DNA from: Gammaproteobacteria bacterium
Lineage (GTDB): Bacteria > Pseudomonadota > Gammaproteobacteria > Granulosicoccales > Granulosicoccaceae
Length of the DNA: 9,147 bases
NCBI GenBank assembly: GCA_020444765.1
Contig: JAGRHW010000133.1
Location: 1-9,147, forward strand
Direction of reading: 5' to 3'
Shown in pieces: positions 5,705 to 9,147 of the stretch. The number at the start of each line of letters is the position of its first letter. Position 1 is the first letter of the stretch. The notes beneath the pieces were generated by a model. The model ran no database searches. It had not been told where the DNA came from and saw only the letters and a list, made by a program, of their open reading frames with translations. The translations under genes were made by a program, and so were the position numbers.

Positions 5705-7060
5705 ATGGACCGGAAAAAAATCCTGCTGGTTGACGACGACGCAAGCCTCCTGAGGCTGCTGTCACTACGGCTGAATGCCGCGGGATATTCCGTACGAACT
5801 GCAAGTGGTGGCCGCGAGGCGCTGGGCAAGATCGAGACTTTGCCGCCGGACCTGGTGATCACCGATCTGAAAATGGGGCAAATGGATGGCCTGGATCTGT
5901 TCGAGCGCATTCAAAAAAACTTTCCATCCATACCCGTTATCATCCTGACCGCTCACGGCACGATTTCCGGCGCAGTCGATGCAACTCGCAAGGGTTTGTT
6001 CTGCTATATCTCCAAACCCTTTGACAGCCAGCAACTGCTCAGGGAGGTCCAATCGGCTGTGCAGCAAAGTCATGTGCCGCACAGCCCTGCAACCAACACG
6101 GCGGATCAGAGCTGGCGCAAGGCGGTCATCTGTAAAAGCCCGGCGATGGAAGAACTGCTGAACCAGGCTGCCAAAATCGCCCAAAGCGAAGTCAGTATTT
6201 TAATACAAGGCGCAAGCGGCACCGGTAAAGAACTGCTCGCCAAGGCCATACACAAGGCCAGCCAGCGCCGCGAACGACGATTCGTGCCGATCAACTGCGC
6301 GGCCATTCCGGATAATCTGCTGGAGTCGGAGCTGTTCGGTCACAGCAAAGGCGCCTTCACCGGCGCCGACAAACAACACACCGGGCTGATAGAACATGCC
6401 GATGGCGGCACCTTGTTTCTGGATGAAATCGGCGATATGCCGCTGGAATTCCAGGCCAAACTGCTGCGTGTTCTGGAAGAACGCGAGGTGCGTCCGGTCG
6501 GTTCCAGCAAAATCATACCAGTGGATATCCGCCTGATTTCAGCGACCCATGTCAATCTCGAAAAAGCGGTGGAGCAGAAAACCTTCCGGGAAGACTTGTA
6601 TTACAGGCTCAACGTCATGGTGCTTGAAATCCCGCCACTCTCGGAACGACGCGAAGACATTCCGCTGCTGGCTAAACATTTTTTGTCCAATATACAGGCC
6701 AACAGCAAGCACTGCTCGGCAAAATCATTCGCCCCGGAAGCCATCAGCCATATGATGTCGGCGCCCTGGCCGGGTAATATCCGGCAATTGCTGAATGTCG
6801 TCGAACAGGTCGCAGTACTAAGCACAACACCGGTTATCCCGGAGCAACTCGTGGTTCGCGCATTGCGCGGTAAAACCGGCGAAATCCCGACGCTGGCGAC
6901 CGCCAGCAGCGAGTTCGAACGCGAGTACCTGATTCGCATTCTGCAAATAACCGAAGGCAATGTGACCCGGGCCGCCAAGCTTGCAAAACGTAACCGGACG
7001 GAATTTTACAAGCTACTCAAACGCCACCAGCTCGAAGCCTCGATTTTCAGGCATCACTAA
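5705..7060 (+). CDS. glrR: GlrR (QseF), sigma-54-dependent response regulator
   Basis: GlrR is an NtrC-class activator that hydrolyses ATP to open sigma-54 promoters when phosphorylated by GlrK. The 451-residue protein has a receiver domain (about 5-120) with acidic residues Asp10-12, phospho-acceptor Asp54, Thr82 and Lys104. The AAA+ domain follows, with Walker A GASGTGKE (169-176), the sigma-54 contact loop GAFTGA (216-221), Walker B LFLDE (237-241) and the arginine-finger stretch FREDLYYRLN (294-303). The C-terminal Fis-type helix-turn-helix (about 418-441) ends NRTEFYKLLKRHQL, closely resembling enterobacterial GlrR and distinct from generic NtrC proteins. Length matches the roughly 444 residues of E. 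coli GlrR. The ribosome site is weak (GAG, 9 bases away), suggesting coupling to qseG. Its likely binding sites, TGTC-N10-GACA, occur upstream of the EF-hand gene. Confidence 0.95.
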   Translation: MDRKKILLVDDDASLLRLLSLRLNAAGYSVRTASGGREALGKIETLPPDLVITDLKMGQMDGLDLFERIQKNFPSIPVIILTAHGTISGAVDATRKGLFCYISKPFDSQQLLREVQSAVQQSHVPHSPATNTADQSWRKAVICKSPAMEELLNQAAKIAQSEVSILIQGASGTGKELLAKAIHKASQRRERRFVPINCAAIPDNLLESELFGHSKGAFTGADKQHTGLIEHADGGTLFLDEIGDMPLEFQAKLLRVLEEREVRPVGSSKIIPVDIRLISATHVNLEKAVEQKTFREDLYYRLNVMVLEIPPLSERREDIPLLAKHFLSNIQANSKHCSAKSFAPEAISHMMSAPWPGNIRQLLNVVEQVAVLSTTPVIPEQLVVRALRGKTGEIPTLATASSEFEREYLIRILQITEGNVTRAAKLAKRNRTEFYKLLKRHQLEASIFRHH

Positions 7061-7090
7061 GGCACGCCATACCAATAAAGGATAAAATTC

Positions 7091-7897
7091 ATGAATCTGG
7101 TCGACAAACTCTTAAAGGGCGGATTGATCGGCGCACACCGCGGCCACCGCGCCAATTTCCCGGAAAATACCATGGCTGCATTTCAGGATTGTCCCGGCCG
7201 ATGCGACTTTATAGAACTGGATGTACGTTTCAGCAGCGATGGCGTTCCGCTGGTATTTCACGATCACACGCTCGAACGGACGACCAATATCCATCGTTGC
7301 GGTTTGTTTCCCGGCCGCGAGGACCATCGCATCGAAACCTTTAGCTATGCCGAACTACAACATCTGGATCTCGGCAGCTGGTTTTATGACGCAGATCCTT
7401 ATGGTCAAATCGCTGCAGGTCAGGCCCTGGTGCCCGCAATCGATGAGCGCAGGCAAACCATTCCGGACCTGGACTCGGTGCTGACTTTTATTCGCGACAA
7501 TAATCTGGGCGTTAATGTCGAGATCAAATCCCTCCATAAAAACACCCTTGCCAGCGCATTAAGAATAATACAATCAATCCGGGAGCACCGTCTTTTGGAC
7601 CAGTGTGTTATTTCCGCCTTTGACCACAGTATTTTAAAATTGCTCAAGCGTCAGGACTCTGACATCACAACCGCGGCACTGGTCGAGGGTTATCACCCTG
7701 ATCAGCTGGAGCATTACCTGGGCGACATCGGTGTAAGTGGTTACCACATCAGTGATGATCTGGCCAAACCGGAACTTTTCGAACGGCTACAAAAGTCAGG
7801 TTTTTTTGTCAGCGTCTATACAGTCAATTGCCCGGAACGCAAACAGGCGTTGATCGACATGGGTGCCGGAGCCGTCATAACGGATTTTCTGGACTAA
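7091..7897 (+). CDS. Glycerophosphodiester phosphodiesterase (GDPD, UgpQ-like)
   Basis: This is a predicted cytosolic enzyme that hydrolyses glycerophosphodiesters (deacylated phospholipids) to glycerol-3-phosphate and an alcohol, feeding phosphate and lipid recycling. The protein has 268 residues with no signal peptide. Family motifs are in order: AHRG (15-18, catalytic His16 and Arg17), ENTMAAF (25-31), ELDVRFSSDG (42-51, metal ligands Glu42 and Asp44), FHD with His57, and NVEIK (142-146, Glu144 and Lys146). The C-terminal strand VITDFLD is also typical, where many homologues read TDxPD. AAGGA (7078-7082) lies 8 bases before the ATG. It starts 30 bp after glrR on the same strand, so it is probably the last gene of the operon. 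In E. coli the gene after glrR is glnB, so this placement differs. Exact substrate preference is not visible. Confidence 0.92.
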   Translation: MNLVDKLLKGGLIGAHRGHRANFPENTMAAFQDCPGRCDFIELDVRFSSDGVPLVFHDHTLERTTNIHRCGLFPGREDHRIETFSYAELQHLDLGSWFYDADPYGQIAAGQALVPAIDERRQTIPDLDSVLTFIRDNNLGVNVEIKSLHKNTLASALRIIQSIREHRLLDQCVISAFDHSILKLLKRQDSDITTAALVEGYHPDQLEHYLGDIGVSGYHISDDLAKPELFERLQKSGFFVSVYTVNCPERKQALIDMGAGAVITDFLD

Positions 7898-7938
7898 AAG
7901 GGGGCGGTGCTTGCGTTTAGCTTAAAGAATCGGCATTA

Positions 7939-7974
7939 AGTCCATACCACAAGTATGGGAACTGCTGTTTTTTT
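7939..7974 (+). terminator. Probable intrinsic terminator of the glrK-GDPD operon
   Basis: A perfect 6-bp stem CCATAC/GTATGG (7942-7947 with 7953-7958, 5-base loop) extends through a 2-base bulge by AGT/ACT. Four bases later come seven T residues (7968-7974). The site lies about 40 bases after the GDPD stop codon. Confidence 0.45.
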
Positions 7975-8050
7975 CTGCACCAAACTAAGGCAAAGCGAAA
8001 CCCTGCCAAACAGCAATAATCAGCAAGGGGTGAAAAAACGTTGCCCGAGG

Positions 8051-8083
8051 CCGCTAAAACACTGTGTTTAACGGAATTTTTTT
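8051..8083 (+). terminator. Second terminator-like hairpin with T7 tract
   Basis: CCG and TAAA (8051-8058) pair with TTTA and CGG (8067-8074) around a short ACAC/GTG core, followed by AA and seven T residues (8077-8083). No gene ends just upstream, so it may back up the operon terminator or end a small RNA made from the 7975-8083 stretch. Confidence 0.4.
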
Positions 8084-8113
8084 GGTGGCATTAATAAATT
8101 CATGGCTGATTTA

Positions 8114-8126
8114 GCAAATAATTTGC
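8114..8126. repeat. AT-rich palindrome GCAAAT-A-ATTTGC
   Basis: This is a perfect inverted repeat with 6-base arms and one central base, about 77 bases before the small membrane ORF. With ATTAA-TG-TTAAT six bases downstream it forms a tandem pair that could be an operator. Confidence 0.45.
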
Positions 8127-8131
8127 AATCC

Positions 8132-8143
8132 ATTAATGTTAAT
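8132..8143. repeat. AT-rich palindrome ATTAA-TG-TTAAT
   Basis: This is a perfect inverted repeat with 5-base arms, overlapping the best weak -10-like hexamers (ATTAAT, GTTAAT) upstream of the small ORF. In such AT-rich DNA it could occur by chance. Confidence 0.35.
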
Positions 8144-8202
8144 TACACCGTTTGTTCCCTAAACTCCACATCAGTGTTTTCTAATATACCAAGGAGATTT
8201 AC

Positions 8203-8301
8203 GTGTATCTTGATGCGCTTACACTATCAGGCGGGCTGATTGCGCTACTGATAGCGATTGCAGTAGTCGTGGTTCACTGTCCATTTTGCAAGCAGGATTA
8301 A
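8203..8301 (+). CDS. 32-residue single-span membrane peptide ending in a CxxC motif
   Basis: I do not recognise this family. A strong ribosome site AAGGAG (8191-8196) lies 6 bases before a GTG that opens a 32-codon frame ending in TAA. The peptide starts MYLDALTLSGG and continues with an uninterrupted hydrophobic helix (about residues 12-24, LIALLIAIAVVVV). It ends HCPFCKQD, placing Cys26 and Cys29 as a CPFC pair right after the membrane span. The layout suggests a small inner-membrane protein. With the acidic N-terminus and Lys-bearing C-terminus, the cysteine end more likely faces the cytosol, but this is uncertain. CxxC could bind metal or be redox-active. A strong GC-rich hairpin follows 20 bases after the stop, so it looks like a self-contained gene. 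Its promoter must lie within 8084-8190. Confidence 0.7.
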   Translation: MYLDALTLSGGLIALLIAIAVVVVHCPFCKQD

Positions 8302-8319
8302 CCCGCTAACACCAGTTTC

Positions 8320-8358
8320 AGGCCCGGCCGCCTTGCGATACGCCAGACGGCCGGGCTT
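8320..8358. terminator. Strong GC-rich hairpin between convergent genes, probable bidirectional terminator
   Basis: GCCCGGCCG (8322-8330) and CGGCCGGGC (8348-8356) form a perfect 9-bp stem, extendable by a G-T and an A-T pair, with a 17-base loop. It lies between the stop codons of the small membrane ORF and the YgiM-like gene. T runs are short on both strands, so it may need help from Rho. Confidence 0.55.
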
Positions 8359-8370
8359 CCGAAATCCGCC

Positions 8371-9135
8371 CTACAACTCACCCCAACGTCTGCGCCGGCG
8401 AAGTTTCGGCAGAATCAGACCAATCAATATCCCGACAATCACCACGCCGGCACCACGGATAAACCAGTCCTGCTTGGTATTATCCCGATAGGCGCGATTT
8501 TCGGTGGCCAATGCTTCCTTTTCGCTGTTCAATTGCTCGACCTGTTTGCCGAGTGCGACATTTTGGCGCTTGATCGACATGACATCGGCCGTGGCTTCCC
8601 GGATACCGGAAAGCTCATCGCCCAACTGCTGTTTTTCCGACTCCAGGCTGTTGATCTGGCCGGACTGGTCCTGACTGAGTGATTGCAGATCGACGAGCCG
8701 GGTTTCCAGTTTGGCAATGGTCTGGCGCAGTTGCTGGTTTTCCGCGCTGACCGCGTCAATCTGTTCACGCGCCGCAGGCTGATCCATCAGATAACGGCTC
8801 AGGATATAACCTTCCGTACCACCAGGGGTGCGGACCTTGGTATACCCGGAACTGGTCTCCTCCAGCTTCTCCAGTGCATCGCCACTTCGGACCATTCGCA
8901 AGATCTGGAATTTGGTCCCGTCACCCCGCCGCAGACTGGCCTCGAGTCTGTCCGAAACATACACGGTTTCCGCCAGCGCACCCGCACTGATTCCCAGTAG
9001 CACCAGTGTCAACACTAATCCCCGGCGGAAAAAGCGCGCACGGGAGGTCTGCACCCGGCTGCGGCAGCACTGACAAGTCGGTTCTTGAGAGGATGTCATT
9101 CGCGGGTCACGCGTCTCTAAAACAGTTTTTTTCAT
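8371..9135 (-). CDS. YgiM-like protein with SH3 domain, coiled coil and C-terminal anchor (TIGR04211 type)
   Basis: This envelope protein has an N-terminal exported SH3b domain and a C-terminal membrane anchor; the exact role of the family is not established. From the ATG at 9135 it has 254 residues. A hydrophobic segment (about 39-54) ends GALA-ET, a likely signal-peptidase site after Ala55. The SH3 domain covers about 58-118 (TVYVSDRLEASLRRGDG...), typical of YgiM in E. coli. A long coiled coil (about 125-222) follows, then a transmembrane helix (about 228-246, GAGVVIVGILIGLILP) and an RRRRRW tail. E. coli YgiM has 206 residues; the extra length is mostly an unusual 35-residue N-terminal extension with a CQCC cluster. 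Only weak ribosome sites are visible before the ATGs at 9135 and 9099, so the true start may be further inside, for example the GTG at codon 28. Confidence 0.88.
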   Translation of the reverse strand: MKKTVLETRDPRMTSSQEPTCQCCRSRVQTSRARFFRRGLVLTLVLLGISAGALAETVYVSDRLEASLRRGDGTKFQILRMVRSGDALEKLEETSSGYTKVRTPGGTEGYILSRYLMDQPAAREQIDAVSAENQQLRQTIAKLETRLVDLQSLSQDQSGQINSLESEKQQLGDELSGIREATADVMSIKRQNVALGKQVEQLNSEKEALATENRAYRDNTKQDWFIRGAGVVIVGILIGLILPKLRRRRRWGEL

Positions 9136-9147
9136 CGGTCTTTAGCT

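Larger units (their letters stand above)
7898..8202 (+). other. Structured intergenic region between the GDPD gene and the small membrane ORF
   Basis: These 305 bases hold no convincing gene. They contain two hairpin-plus-T7 units (7939-7974 and 8051-8083) with a further bulged stem between them (ACCC-TGC at 8000-8006 against GCA..GGGT at 8023-8031). After 8084 the DNA is AT-rich with two neighbouring palindromes (8114-8126 and 8132-8143), and this stretch should carry the promoter of the small ORF at 8203. A small RNA between the two T tracts is possible but unproven. Confidence 0.5.

Noticed and set aside
7901..7914. Second sigma-54-like box after the GDPD gene (GG-N10-GC with TTGC)
   Set aside because: The invariant GG and GC are present, but the -24 element otherwise matches poorly (GGGGC instead of GGCAC) and no TGTC-N10-GACA lies upstream.
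7980..8060. Riboswitch-like string (GGCAAAGCGAAACC) resembling a c-di-GMP-I aptamer
   Set aside because: The conserved second half and the required helices are not present in order, and no gene with a matching role follows directly.
8101..8240. 45-codon ATG frame overlapping the small membrane ORF
   Set aside because: It has no ribosome site and an unremarkable composition, and it overlaps the better-supported 32-codon gene in another frame.

Overview
The window looks like chromosomal DNA of a gammaproteobacterium outside the Enterobacteriaceae. The evidence is an intact glrK-qseG-glrR (qseE-qseG-qseF) two-component cassette, a YgiM-type SH3/anchor protein and a TrhO tRNA hydroxylase, in moderately GC-rich DNA with AT-rich control regions. 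No tRNA, rRNA, CRISPR array, transposase or phage gene is visible.

Layout, left to right. (1) The first 62 codons of a short-chain dehydrogenase run off the left edge on the minus strand. (2) A secreted trypsin-like serine protease lies divergently at 310-1116. (3) TrhO is on the minus strand at 1140-2078. (4) A roughly 370-bp spacer carries the trhO promoter and a palindrome-rich block with imperfect inverted ends. (5) An exported retropepsin-like aspartic protease is at 2451-3017. (6) A small exported EF-hand protein (minus strand, 3123-3368) is divergent from (7) the operon glrK-qseG-glrR-GDPD (3687-7897, plus strand). (8) A 305-bp spacer with two terminator-like structures precedes (9) a previously unlisted 32-residue membrane peptide ending in CPFC (8203-8301). 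(10) A YgiM-family protein is convergent on the minus strand at the right edge.

The centrepiece is the spacer between the EF-hand gene and glrK. On the minus strand it has a sigma-54 promoter with exact GG-N10-GC spacing (3439-3454) pointing at the EF-hand gene. Upstream of that lie an AT-rich stretch with an IHF-like site, one perfect TGTC-N10-GACA element (3586-3603) and one single-mismatch element (3519-3536). TGTC-N10-GACA is the motif known for GlrR, and GlrR is encoded in the adjacent operon. In enterobacteria the neighbouring GlrR target is the small RNA gene glmY. Here the apparent target is a secreted calcium-binding-type protein.

Inferred circuit: GlrK (membrane kinase), helped by the outer-membrane lipoprotein QseG, phosphorylates GlrR. 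GlrR with sigma-54 and IHF then drives the EF-hand gene, linking envelope sensing to export of a small EF-hand protein. The 32-residue CxxC membrane peptide is a second, independent candidate novelty.
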